This document shows positions 33,917-43,083 of a stretch of DNA of 64,000 nt, piece after piece. This DNA is from Gaiella sp038230035 (lineage in GTDB: Bacteria > Actinomycetota > Thermoleophilia > Gaiellales > Gaiellaceae), in assembly GCA_038230035.1 (NCBI GenBank), contig JBBRNX010000004.1, forward strand, positions 1 to 64,000. The letters run 5' to 3'. The position numbers were made by a program, and so were the translations under genes. The number at the start of each line of letters is the position of its first letter. Position 1 is the stretch's first letter. The notes beneath the pieces are model-generated. The model was given only the letters and a program-made list of their open reading frames with translations, was not told where the DNA came from and did not search any database.

Positions 33917-35158
33917 CTAGCCGTTGAGGATCGACTCGATGTTGTCGCCGGCGGAGGCAGCTGCCTGCCTCACGCTCAGCTTGCCGGTCAGGATCTGGGC
34001 CAGCATGTTGCGGAGGATATTGCCGTTCTCGACGTTGACCCAGTTCTTCGCCGTCGGGACGAACCAGCTGCGGGTCGCAGCCCGCTCGTTGATCTTCGAC
34101 GCGTTCGTGAGCGCCGTCGAGTTCGGGATGTTGCCGATCGCCTGCAGCGCCTTCTCCGACTGCGTGCTCGTGTAGGCGGCAATCCAGTCGACTCCGAGAG
34201 CCTTGTCGCCACCGAGCGGGACGGCGAGATCGGAGCCGCCGAGGAAGCCCGGGATGACCTGGCCCTTCGTGTGGCTCGGCACGACGAACTGACCGGTGAC
34301 CCCGGTGTACTGCTTGCCGACGCAGCAGCTGAACCAGGCCGGGCCGATGATCGAGCCCGCCTGCCCCTGGGCGTACACGTCGTACGGGTTGGGGTGCGAC
34401 TCGTCCGTCGTCTTGCTCGCCTTCGAGACCGCGTTGAAGAACGTCTTGTAGGCGGTCAGGCCGGCAACCGACTTCGGCGATGCGAGCAGGCTCTTCCACT
34501 TGCCGCTCACCTGCGTCGCGATCCCCCCGCCGTAGTCGAACACGAAGCTCATCGCGAAGTACCAGTCGGTACCGGCAATGTAGACGGGCGAGAAGCCCTT
34601 CGGCTGGCCCTTGGCGAGCTTCGCCCCAAACGCCTGGAACTGAGCGAGTGTCGTCGGCACCTTGAGGCCTGCCTTCTTGAACAGATCGGTCCGGTACGTC
34701 ACGACGCGCGATCCCGCGTAGTACGGAACGCCGTAGAGCTTGCCGCCGTAGCGCCCCGAAAGCGCGAGCCCCTGTAGCCAGGAGTCCGAGTTCGGGAGCG
34801 ACGACTTGCTCGACGAGATGTCCTGGAACGCGCCCGCCGCCATGTACTTCGTCATCTCGGTGTTCCCCATCTCGATGACGTCCGGCGCCGTTCCGCCGGC
34901 GAGCGTGGCGTCGAACTTCTGCAGGTGCGCGCCCCACGTCTGGTACTGGACGTTCACGGTGACGCCCGGATGAGCCGCCTCGAACTGCGCGTTGGCGGCC
35001 GCAACGATGGGCTTCCAGTTGTCGGCTTGCGCGTCTGTCTGGAGCCAGACAGTGATGCTCTTTGCGGCGCTTGCCTTCGATGCTGCCGTGGCAGCAGTCG
35101 AGGCGGCCGCGGCGACGGCCGCGGTAAGCAGCGCCGCGACGATGATGCGTGCCCTCAT
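33917..35158 (-). CDS. Extracellular sugar-binding protein (importer A)
   Basis: A 413-residue family-1 solute-binding protein. A signal peptide (residues 1-30, ALLTAAVAAAASTAA) lacks a lipobox Cys, so a plain secreted or anchored form is likely. The mature part starts SITVWLQTDAQADNWK and contains GGTAPDVIEMGNTE and YYAGSRVVTYRTDLFKKAGL, both typical. The chosen ATG has GGAGG nine bases upstream; upstream in-frame codons lack a signal sequence. The 303-nt gap upstream (35159-35461) carries the promoter and two GntR-type sites. This protein sets the specificity of importer A, probably for GlcNAc- or MurNAc-containing sugars by context. Confidence 0.95.
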   Translation of the reverse strand: MRARIIVAALLTAAVAAAASTAATAASKASAAKSITVWLQTDAQADNWKPIVAAANAQFEAAHPGVTVNVQYQTWGAHLQKFDATLAGGTAPDVIEMGNTEMTKYMAAGAFQDISSSKSSLPNSDSWLQGLALSGRYGGKLYGVPYYAGSRVVTYRTDLFKKAGLKVPTTLAQFQAFGAKLAKGQPKGFSPVYIAGTDWYFAMSFVFDYGGGIATQVSGKWKSLLASPKSVAGLTAYKTFFNAVSKASKTTDESHPNPYDVYAQGQAGSIIGPAWFSCCVGKQYTGVTGQFVVPSHTKGQVIPGFLGGSDLAVPLGGDKALGVDWIAAYTSTQSEKALQAIGNIPNSTALTNASKINERAATRSWFVPTAKNWVNVENGNILRNMLAQILTGKLSVRQAAASAGDNIESILNG

Positions 35159-35248
35159 GGAAAACCTCCAAGAAGCGTCGCTGGACAGCCTTGTTCGCCG
35201 GTTGCTCCCCGAGGTGGCACGAGGAGAACACGTGCTTGGGCCGCCAAT

Positions 35249-35312
35249 TGGTTTAGACCACTCTGCCACCGGGGCGGAGACTTGCACATCTAGCCCCGAC
35301 TTGTCAAGACCA
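35249..35312 (-). promoter_or_regulatory. Two DasR/GntR-like operators and -35 element upstream of importer A
   Basis: Within the 303-nt region between the binding-protein gene and the GntR gene, TGGTTTAGACCA (35249-35260) matches the DasR/NagR consensus TGGTCTAGACCA at 11 of 12 positions. TTGTCAAGACCA (35301-35312) matches at 10 of 12. On the minus strand the second site contains TTGACA (35302-35307), a consensus -35 element, so a bound repressor would block RNA polymerase. The rest of the gap (to 35461) shows no gene. Confidence 0.65.
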
Positions 35313-35461
35313 CTTCTGATCATTCCGTTCACCAGACGCACACCCAACCTCGTGTTTCGTCAATACACAAGCCGATGCTTGCGGTGTTGGCTCTCGGCGC
35401 TCGTCGAGGTCGGCTTGGCCGCTGTGGTACTGACCAGCAGTCGAGAGGTGGTCGCTACGAG

Positions 35462-36217
35462 TCAGGCGAACCGTCGACCGGGGCGACCTTCGCGGCGGTT
35501 GAGCTCCGTCACGAGCCGGTAGCGGTCGCCGCGATAGATCGAACGGACGTGCTCGACGATCTCGCCTGCCCGCGTCTGTGTCGTCCGCTCGAAGAGAAAA
35601 GCCGGCGAGTGAAGAGGGACGCCGAGGGCAGACGACTCCTCCTCGTTCGTCACCGTCGGCTCGATCGTCTGGATGCCGGACGCGATCACGATCCCGTAGC
35701 GCTGCTCGAGAAGCTCGTAGAACGAGCGCTGCTCGAGGTCTCCGGCGTTGAGCCCCGGAATCAGCGACTCGCGAACGTGGAGCGTCTCGATGGCCATCGT
35801 CTCGCGGTCGGCGAGCCGCAGCCGCGTGATGACGACGACCGGTTCGGAGGGAGAGACCTTGAGCAACCGCCCGAGATGAGCGCCGGCCGGCACGGTGCGC
35901 AATCCGAGCGTCCGGCTCGCCGGCACCATCCCGCGCCGGCGCATGTCCTCGGTGAACGAGGTCATCGTCAGCTCCTGCGCGATCTTCGGCTCGCTCACGA
36001 ACGTGCCGCTGCCACGGCGACGCACGAGAAGGCCCTCGCGGACGAGATCGTCGAGAGCGGCCCGAACCGTCAGCCTCGAGACGCCGAGATCTGTGCCCAG
36101 CTGACGCTCCGAAGGGATCGCATCCCCGACGGCGAGTTGCTCGATGAGATCGAGCACGCGCTCCCGCGTCTCGCTCTGCTTCGTGACAACCGGCGCACGT
36201 ACGGCAGAATCGATCAT
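35462..36217 (-). CDS. GntR-family regulator with UTRA domain (HutC/DasR/YvoA type)
   Basis: A 251-residue repressor. The N-terminal winged helix is PSERQLGTDLGVSRLTVRAA, with the wing VRRRGSGTFV. A UTRA ligand-binding domain follows (from about residue 90: TMTSFTEDMRRRGMVPASR, ending YRGDRYRLVTELNRR). In this subfamily DasR, NagR and YvoA bind GlcN-6-P or GlcNAc-6-P, which fits the neighbouring murQ-nagA genes. The ATG at 36217 has AGGA eight bases upstream; an ATG at 36226 is possible. DasR-like sites flank importer A and the murQ promoter, so this gene is the likely local regulator. Confidence 0.95.
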   Translation of the reverse strand: MIDSAVRAPVVTKQSETRERVLDLIEQLAVGDAIPSERQLGTDLGVSRLTVRAALDDLVREGLLVRRRGSGTFVSEPKIAQELTMTSFTEDMRRRGMVPASRTLGLRTVPAGAHLGRLLKVSPSEPVVVITRLRLADRETMAIETLHVRESLIPGLNAGDLEQRSFYELLEQRYGIVIASGIQTIEPTVTNEEESSALGVPLHSPAFLFERTTQTRAGEIVEHVRSIYRGDRYRLVTELNRREGRPGRRFA

Positions 36218-36257
36218 CGGTCGCATCCTAGAGCACGGGACAAAGTGGTTCGTACCT

Positions 36258-37421
<1,164 letters not shown>

Positions 37422-37433
37422 GACTGGCCGCAG

Positions 37434-37511
37434 AGCATAGCCGCCAGCCGCAAGAGGTCAAGACCAGTTTCAAAAGTGGTATTGACCACCGTGGTCGCAG
37501 CAGCGTAGACT
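37434..37511. promoter_or_regulatory. Divergent promoters with two DasR-like operators (importer ATPase / murQ)
   Basis: Leftward: -35 TTGACC (37456-37461, minus strand), 16-nt spacer, -10 TATGCT (37434-37439). Rightward: -35 TTGACC (37482-37487), 18-nt spacer, -10 TAGACT (37506-37511), only six bases before the murQ ATG. AGGTCAAGACCA (37455-37466) covers the first -35, and TGGTATTGACCA (37477-37488), a perfect GTGGT/ACCAC inverted repeat, covers the second. Each matches TGGTCTAGACCA at 10 of 12 positions. The repressor is probably the GntR protein encoded at 35462. Confidence 0.65.
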
Positions 37512-37517
37512 GCCGCG

Positions 37518-38435
37518 ATGGCTACGTCTGGCAACGAGCGCGCCGAGCATCTCGACGATCTGGCTACCGAGGCCTGGGATGCCGCTGGGAGCGATCTCGA
37601 TCTGCGCTCCACCCTCGAGCTCGTCCAGCTGATGAACGCCGAGGACGCCTCGGTCCCTCTCGCGGTCGCCGCCGAAAGCGAGGCGATCGCGGCAGCCGTC
37701 GATGCGATCGCGGCCCGCTTGCTCGACGGCGGCCGACTCGTCTACGTGGGCGCGGGAACGTCCGGGCGCCTCGCGGCGGTCGACGCGGCCGAGTGTGAGT
37801 CGACGTTCTCGACACGCCCGGGTCAGGTGGTCGCCCTCATGGCGGGCGGTGATGCCGAATCCGCCGCCGAGCAGGAAGCGGCCGAAGACGACACTGAAGC
37901 GGGTAAGCGCGAGCTCGAGGCGCTCGGAATCACCGACGCAGATGCAGTCGTCGGGATCACCGCGTCAGGGCGAACGCCGTACGTTCTCGGCGCTCTGGAC
38001 GCGGCGCGATCCGCAGGAGCGTTGACGGTAGGAGTCGTCAGCGTTGAGGCTTCGCTGCTTGCCGGCCTCGTCGAGCACGAGATCGCCGTTGTCGTCGGTC
38101 CCGAGGTGCTTGCCGGCTCGACGCGACTGAAGGCCGGGACGGCGCAGAAGCTGATTCTGAACATGATCTCGACGCTCTCGATGATCCGAATCGGCAAGAC
38201 CTTCGGCAACCTGATGGTGGACGTCGACGCCTCCAACGAGAAGTTGCAGGCACGTGTCCGGCGGATCATCCGCCACGCGACGGGCGCGTCGCCGGCAGCG
38301 GTCGAGTCGGCGCTGGCAGACAGTGGCGGGAACGCGAAGGTCGCCATTGTCTCGTTGCTCGCGGACACCGATGCGGCTACCGCCTCAGCCCGGCTCGAAG
38401 CGGCGAACGGCGTCGTTCGGCGGGCTCTCGACTGA
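37518..38435 (+). CDS. murQ: N-acetylmuramic acid 6-phosphate etherase MurQ
   Basis: Cleaves the lactyl ether of MurNAc-6-P to give GlcNAc-6-P and D-lactate. The 305-residue SIS-fold protein has RLVYVGAGTSGRLAAVDAAE and ECESTF at the sugar-phosphate site, VVGITASGRTPYV as the second SIS loop, and the family block GSTRLKAGTAQKLILNMIST. Length and motifs match MurQ closely. The gene starts a rightward unit murQ-nagA-SIS and appears leaderless. It needs MurNAc-6-P; with no PTS here, the BadF-type kinase at 45228 is a candidate source. Confidence 0.96.
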   Translation: MATSGNERAEHLDDLATEAWDAAGSDLDLRSTLELVQLMNAEDASVPLAVAAESEAIAAAVDAIAARLLDGGRLVYVGAGTSGRLAAVDAAECESTFSTRPGQVVALMAGGDAESAAEQEAAEDDTEAGKRELEALGITDADAVVGITASGRTPYVLGALDAARSAGALTVGVVSVEASLLAGLVEHEIAVVVGPEVLAGSTRLKAGTAQKLILNMISTLSMIRIGKTFGNLMVDVDASNEKLQARVRRIIRHATGASPAAVESALADSGGNAKVAIVSLLADTDAATASARLEAANGVVRRALD

Positions 38436-38448
38436 TGCGGCCCATCTG

Positions 38449-39546
38449 ATGCGACTCGGGGTCGAAGCGGCGCTCGTCGGCGGCGAGCTCGTGCGGGGCG
38501 ATCTCGAAGTCGCCGACGGGCGGATCGTCGGCTACGGGCTGCCATCTCCGACGGGACGAGGCATCGCGGCTCCGGGCTTCGTCGACCTGCAGGTGAACGG
38601 GTTCGGAGGCATCGACTTCCTCGATGTCGCCGAGGACGGCTACACACGCGCGGGCGAGGCGCTGCTCGAGACGGGTGTCACGGCCTATCAGCCGACGTTC
38701 ATCACCGCGGCGGAGGACCGGCTGGTCGAGGCTCTGCGAGCTGTCCCACGAGACAGCGGCTACGGGCCGCGCATTCTCGGCGCCCATCTGGAGGGCCCGT
38801 TCATCTCGCCGCTTCGTCTGGGCGTCCACCCTCTCGACGCCCGGCTCGACCCCGACCTCGCGCTCACGCAGCGCCTGCTCGATGCCGGTCCTGTGACGCA
38901 GATGACACTTGCTCCCGAGCTTCCCGGTGCGCTCGACCTCGTCAGGTTTCTCCGCTTGAAGCACGTCGTCGTTTCCTGCGGACACAGCGATGCCGGCGCT
39001 ACCGCAGCACACGCGGCGTTCGATCAGGGCAGCACAACCGTGACGCACCTCTTCAATGCGATGCGCCCGCTCGGACATCGCGACCCGGGCATCGTCGGCG
39101 TGGCTCTCGCACGGCAAGATGTCGTCGTCCAGATCATCGTCGACGGCGTCCATCTGGCCCCTGAGGTCGTCAAGGTGATCTGGGCTGCCGCCGCAGGGCG
39201 GGTGGCGCTCGTCACGGATGCCATTGCCGCAGCAGGCGTCAGCGACGGAACGTTCGAGCTCGGCAAGGTGCGGATCGACGTACGGGACGGGGTCGCCAGG
39301 CGCGCTGCCGATGGGGTCCTCGCCGGCAGCGTCCTCACCATGATCGACGCCGTTCGCAAGCTCCATGCGGCCGGCGTGCCGCTCGAGCGGACGCTGGAGG
39401 CGGCAAGCGCAGTGCCTGCCCGCGTCCTCGGCCTGACCGATATCGGCCGGATCGAGCGCAACGCGCGCGCCGATCTCGTCGTCCTCGGCGACGGCCTCGA
39501 GATCGAGCGGGTCCTGGTGGGAGGCAACACGCGTGTCGCTGCCTGA
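38449..39546 (+). CDS. nagA: N-acetylglucosamine-6-phosphate deacetylase NagA
   Basis: Amidohydrolase that removes acetate from GlcNAc-6-P. The 365-residue protein has PGFVDLQVNGFGG at the start of the barrel, the metal-ligand Glu in GAHLEGPFIS, two metal His in SCGHSDA and VTHLFNAMRPL, and the catalytic Asp in LVTDAIAAAG. The family's usual metal set is thus present. The ATG at 38449 lies 13 nt after murQ; an ATG at 38435 runs into a stop after four codons. The 3' end overlaps the SIS gene by 14 nt. It makes GlcN-6-P for the next enzyme. Confidence 0.95.
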   Translation: MRLGVEAALVGGELVRGDLEVADGRIVGYGLPSPTGRGIAAPGFVDLQVNGFGGIDFLDVAEDGYTRAGEALLETGVTAYQPTFITAAEDRLVEALRAVPRDSGYGPRILGAHLEGPFISPLRLGVHPLDARLDPDLALTQRLLDAGPVTQMTLAPELPGALDLVRFLRLKHVVVSCGHSDAGATAAHAAFDQGSTTVTHLFNAMRPLGHRDPGIVGVALARQDVVVQIIVDGVHLAPEVVKVIWAAAAGRVALVTDAIAAAGVSDGTFELGKVRIDVRDGVARRAADGVLAGSVLTMIDAVRKLHAAGVPLERTLEAASAVPARVLGLTDIGRIERNARADLVVLGDGLEIERVLVGGNTRVAA

Positions 39547-40606
39547 CGCGGAGGTCGGCCACGCCGGCCGGCATTTCCGCAGCGAGATCTACGAGCAGCC
39601 CGCCGCCCTTCTACGCCTCCTCGAGCACGCGCCGACTTTCGGCGAGGTTGCCGCGACGATGCGGGACCGCGACGCGGCGCTCGTCAGGCTCGTGGGCCAC
39701 GGCTCATCGGACAACGCCGCGTCCTACGGCGTCTACGCGTTCGGCCTGATCCCGCGCTGGACGGCTCTCCGCGATTCGATCACGCTCACCACCTACTACG
39801 ACAGCGGTCCTGACCTGAGCGGGTCGACGGTGATCGGGCTCTCTCAGTCCGGGCGAACGCCGGACGTCGTCGAGTACGTGACTCGCGCCCGCCGGAGTGG
39901 CGCGTTCACGGTCGCCATGACCAACGATCCGGAATCGGAGCTCGCCAGAGCCGCCGAGGCCGTGTTGCCGCTGGCAGCCGGCGCCGAGCATGCGGTCGCC
40001 GCAACGAAGACGTATACGAACCAGGTTGCCGCACTCGCCCTGCTCGCGGCACATGTCGCCGAGCAAGGCGCGAGGTACACCGACGGGCTGCGCGAAGTGG
40101 CCGCCTCGCTGGCGGGGAGCCTCGACGAGATCGAACGACTCGTCGCGCCGATCGCGCAGTCGTTTTCGTTCATCGGCCGGATGTTCGTGATCGGTCGCGG
40201 CCCGGAGTACGCAACGGCGCGCGAGATCGCCCTCAAGCTTCTCGAAACCTGCCGCGTCGCGGCCGAGCCGCTGACCTCTACCGACCTCGCCCACGGGCCG
40301 GTCGCGGCGCTCGACTCGATGTTCCCGGTCTGGGCAATCGCCTCCGACGACGTCACGCTGCCGGCCGTGGCCGAGGCTGCCATACGCGTTCGCGCCGCAG
40401 GAGCCACCCTCGTCGCGAGCGGCGCCGCAGCAGCGGCCATCGAAGGCGCCGACTACCGGCTGCCGGTGCCGGCTCCGACGCTACCTCTCCTCGCACCGAT
40501 CCTTTCGGTCGTTCCCGGGCAGTTGTTTGCGCTCGCTCTCGCACAAGCGAAGGGCCTCGATCCCGACGTGCCGCGCGGGCTGACGAAGGTGACACTCGCG
40601 CGTTAG
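39533..40606 (+). CDS. Double-SIS-domain sugar isomerase/deaminase (GlmS C-terminal-like)
   Basis: A 357-residue protein with two SIS domains, like the isomerase half of GlmS or NagB-II/AgaS. Markers are VRLVGHGSSDNAASYG, GLSQSGRTPDVVEYV, AATKTYTNQVAALALL, GRGPEYATAREIALKLLETC and a terminal KVTLAR. No glutaminase domain is present, so deamination of GlcN-6-P to fructose-6-phosphate plus ammonia is the likely reaction, completing the murQ-nagA path. GTG start with GGGAGG eight bases upstream. A paralogue of equal length is at 43080. Its stop overlaps the convergent GH3 gene. Confidence 0.93.
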   Translation: MSLPDAEVGHAGRHFRSEIYEQPAALLRLLEHAPTFGEVAATMRDRDAALVRLVGHGSSDNAASYGVYAFGLIPRWTALRDSITLTTYYDSGPDLSGSTVIGLSQSGRTPDVVEYVTRARRSGAFTVAMTNDPESELARAAEAVLPLAAGAEHAVAATKTYTNQVAALALLAAHVAEQGARYTDGLREVAASLAGSLDEIERLVAPIAQSFSFIGRMFVIGRGPEYATAREIALKLLETCRVAAEPLTSTDLAHGPVAALDSMFPVWAIASDDVTLPAVAEAAIRVRAAGATLVASGAAAAAIEGADYRLPVPAPTLPLLAPILSVVPGQLFALALAQAKGLDPDVPRGLTKVTLAR

Positions 40607-41673
40607 GAGCGCTGCTTCAGCGCGAGAATCCGCCGATAGCTCCGCTCGAGGCCACCTCGCGGAAGAGCTCCCGACTCCGCCGCGCGGAGCAGATGGGCGT
40701 AGACGGCGCCACTCTCGGACTCGCTGCCGGTGACGAGCAGAAGATCGACTCCAGCCAGGGCGGAGAGGGTCGCGACCGAGGCAACCGAGCGACGGTGCGT
40801 AGCGGCTACCGCGTCGAGCGCGTCCGTGATCGTCACGCCGGTGAAGCCCAGCGTGCCGCGCAGCAGCCGCTCCACCGGAGGCGACCACACCGCCGGCTTG
40901 CCGTCGAGCGCGGTGTAGCTCGCATTCGACAGCATCACCAGCGGTATGCCCGAGCCGATCAGCCGGCGGTACGGAACGAGATCGGCGTCGAGGGCGGATC
41001 GCGACGCGGTGATGACGACCGCGGCCTGATCGGTGCTGACTCGCGCGTAGCCGAGCCCCGGAAAGTGCTTCGCAGTTGCACTGACGTGACCCGCGGACAG
41101 CCCGCCTGCGAAGGCCGAGGCAAGCGTCGCAACGCGCTGAGGATCGTTCGAGAATGCACGCGCCTGACGGGCGATAAAGGACTCCTCGACCCGCGGCACG
41201 TCGACGACGGGCGCGAGATCGACGTTCACGCCGAGAGCGCGGAGTGCCGCGGCGGTCGCAACGCCCTGCGCACGCGCGGCGTCGGACGACAGCATGCCGA
41301 GCGTCGATGCGGCGTCGAACGGCGGCGCCCAGGCGAAGCGCCGCGTCGCGCCTCCCTCCTGGTCGGCCATCACGAACAACGGCGGCTGACCGCCCGCCCG
41401 GGCCGCGGCTTGGAGCGTCACGTTCAGCGCCTTCACCTGGGTCGCGCTGCGGACGTTGAAGCCGAACAGGATGACACCGCCGATCTTTCCCTGGCGGACG
41501 CGGGCGAGAATGCCCGCGCTCGGCGTCGTGCCCTGGAGGGCGACAACCAGGCGCTGGCCGATCAGCCGCTCGAGCGCAACCGAGTTCGGTGTCGTCGCTG
41601 CGGCAGTCGAGAGCCCACCCGCGATGACCACGGCCAACCCGAGCGCGACCCAGCCGGCTCTACCTCCGGCCAC
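40603..41673 (-). CDS. Exported GH3-family protein, variant NagZ-like active site
   Basis: A 356-residue GH3 single-barrel protein with a signal peptide (WVALGLAVVIAGGLSTAAA). VMADQEGGATRRF and LGVNVDLAPVVDV match NagZ, and ITDALDAVA supplies the nucleophile Asp. The catalytic loop is KHFPGLGYARVSTDQ instead of KHFPGHGxxxxDSH, so the usual catalytic His is missing; an Asp occupies that place. Such variants are seen in actinobacterial exported GH3 proteins, but their activity is uncertain. GTG start at 41673, overlapping the D-threonine-aldolase-like gene by 14 nt. It is the last gene of the leftward ten-gene unit. Confidence 0.88.
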   Translation of the reverse strand: MAGGRAGWVALGLAVVIAGGLSTAAATTPNSVALERLIGQRLVVALQGTTPSAGILARVRQGKIGGVILFGFNVRSATQVKALNVTLQAAARAGGQPPLFVMADQEGGATRRFAWAPPFDAASTLGMLSSDAARAQGVATAAALRALGVNVDLAPVVDVPRVEESFIARQARAFSNDPQRVATLASAFAGGLSAGHVSATAKHFPGLGYARVSTDQAAVVITASRSALDADLVPYRRLIGSGIPLVMLSNASYTALDGKPAVWSPPVERLLRGTLGFTGVTITDALDAVAATHRRSVASVATLSALAGVDLLLVTGSESESGAVYAHLLRAAESGALPRGGLERSYRRILALKQRS

Positions 41674-42706
41674 GCGCGACGTCCCAGCGTGCCACGACCT
41701 CATCCTCCGAGATGACGACGAGCTCTTCGAACATGTTGGTGACGACGCACGCATGATTGGGAACGATCCGGACCTGCTGCCCGACCTCGAGCGTCTCATC
41801 GGGGCCGACCGAGACGTAGGCGTGCTCCTCGTTCAGCTGGATGATCTTGGAGCCGGGTGCTGCCAGCACAAGCCCGAAGCCGTCGTCCGGGCCACGGTCC
41901 GAGGTGAGCGCCTTGCTGCCGGCGTCGAGGACAGCGCGATTGGACGCTGGCCTGCTGACGACGGTCGCGAGCACCGTGAGGGCGACGTCCATCATCGTCG
42001 CCGAGCCTGCAGCGATCGTGTTTCGATCGTGGAATGCATACGTGCCGGCGCGATACTCGCTGACGATGGGCCGCAGGCTCTCGGAATCCCACATCCGAGG
42101 CGTACCACCGACGGAGACGGTTGCAACTGCCAGTCCGCGTCGCTCGGCCAGCTCCTGTGCGGACGCGAGGAAACTCCGTGCGGCGGGCGGAGCAGGGTAG
42201 GTCAGGAACCCGTCGAAGCGCAGCGCGGGCCGCTGTGCGACCCGGAGCGCAAGCTCGACGGCGGCCTCCGGGCTTGCGACTCCGGTGCGGCCAAGGCCCG
42301 TGTCGCAGTCGACGAGTACGCCGAGCTCGCTCCCGGCCTCGGCCGCTGCGTTGTCGAGCCCCGTGAGCAGCTCGACATCGTCGACGCTGACGCTGACCGT
42401 TGCGCCCCTGAGCAGCTCGGTCAGACGTCGGAGCTTCGGGGCTCCAACGAGGTTGTACGGGACGAGGATGTCCGTGAGCCCGGCGCTCACCATCGTCTCC
42501 GCCTCGTGGAGCGTCTGGCAGGTCAGCCCGACCGCGCCCAGCTCGACCTGCCGCTGCGCGATCTCGACGCACTTGTGCGTCTTGACGTGCGGACGATTCG
42601 CGAGCCCGATGCGATTGCAGTGCTCCTGCCAGCGCGCGAGGTTGCGCTCGAGGCGATCGAGGTCGACGACCGCAGCCGGCGTCTCGACCGCAGCCAGTCC
42701 GCTCAT
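41660..42706 (-). CDS. D-threonine aldolase / D-serine dehydratase-fold PLP enzyme
   Basis: A 348-residue fold-type III PLP enzyme (alanine-racemase barrel plus beta domain). The PLP lysine lies in RPHVKTHK near residue 42. LTDILVPYNLVGAPK and GVLVDCDTGLGRTG follow, and the metal site His-x-Cys is in PNHACVV near residue 315. The His-x-Cys zinc site is shared by D-threonine aldolase and eukaryotic-type D-serine dehydratase. It overlaps the RidA gene by four bases, which favours a reaction that releases a reactive enamine, such as D-Ser dehydration. Substrate not proven. Confidence 0.93.
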   Translation of the reverse strand: MSGLAAVETPAAVVDLDRLERNLARWQEHCNRIGLANRPHVKTHKCVEIAQRQVELGAVGLTCQTLHEAETMVSAGLTDILVPYNLVGAPKLRRLTELLRGATVSVSVDDVELLTGLDNAAAEAGSELGVLVDCDTGLGRTGVASPEAAVELALRVAQRPALRFDGFLTYPAPPAARSFLASAQELAERRGLAVATVSVGGTPRMWDSESLRPIVSEYRAGTYAFHDRNTIAAGSATMMDVALTVLATVVSRPASNRAVLDAGSKALTSDRGPDDGFGLVLAAPGSKIIQLNEEHAYVSVGPDETLEVGQQVRIVPNHACVVTNMFEELVVISEDEVVARWDVARGRR

Positions 42707-43083
42707 TCTGGCCTTCTGGCGACCGCCTCGATCTCGACCAGGATTCCCGCCGGCAGACCCGCCTCCACGGTCGTCCGCGCTGGATAGGGCGCGTCGAAGT
42801 AGCCGCGGTAGACGTCGTTGTAGGCCGCGAACTCGCCGAGGTCAGCCAGGAAGGCGGTGACCTTCACGACGTCGGCGAGATCGCAGCCTGCCGCGCTCAG
42901 ACAGTGGCGAAGGTTCTCCAGAGCCTGCCGCGTCTGTTCGGCAACCCCTCCCGGCACGAGCTCGCCTGTGCTGTCGTAGCCGACCTGCCCCGCCGTGAAG
43001 ACGTGGTCGCCGCTGACGACGACCGGCGAGTACGGCGCTTTCGGCGTCGCGAGGCCTTCGGGCTGGAGCGCTTGTCGTGTCAT
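42703..43083 (-). CDS. RidA family enamine/imine deaminase
   Basis: A 126-residue RidA-fold protein. YSPVVVSGDHVFTAGQVGYD, ENLRHCLSAAGCDLADVVKV and the late ARTTVEAGLPAGILVEIEAV match the family, including the conserved Arg in PARTTV and the Glu near the end. RidA hydrolyses 2-aminoacrylate and related enamines formed by PLP dehydratases. The ATG at 43083 overlaps the intended stop of the SIS gene, and the RidA stop overlaps the D-threonine-aldolase-like gene, both as ATGA. Its frame is open upstream but that part is SIS-gene shadow. Confidence 0.95.
   Translation of the reverse strand: MTRQALQPEGLATPKAPYSPVVVSGDHVFTAGQVGYDSTGELVPGGVAEQTRQALENLRHCLSAAGCDLADVVKVTAFLADLGEFAAYNDVYRGYFDAPYPARTTVEAGLPAGILVEIEAVARRPE

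Noticed and set aside
35203..35275. tRNA-like fold on the minus strand upstream of the importer A binding protein (GTGGCAGAGTGGTCTA resembles a tRNA-Ser D arm, with outer CCCCG/CGGGG pairing)
   Set aside because: No GTTCRA T loop, no valid anticodon stem, and the D-arm likeness comes from the DasR-like operator. It may still be a structured leader.
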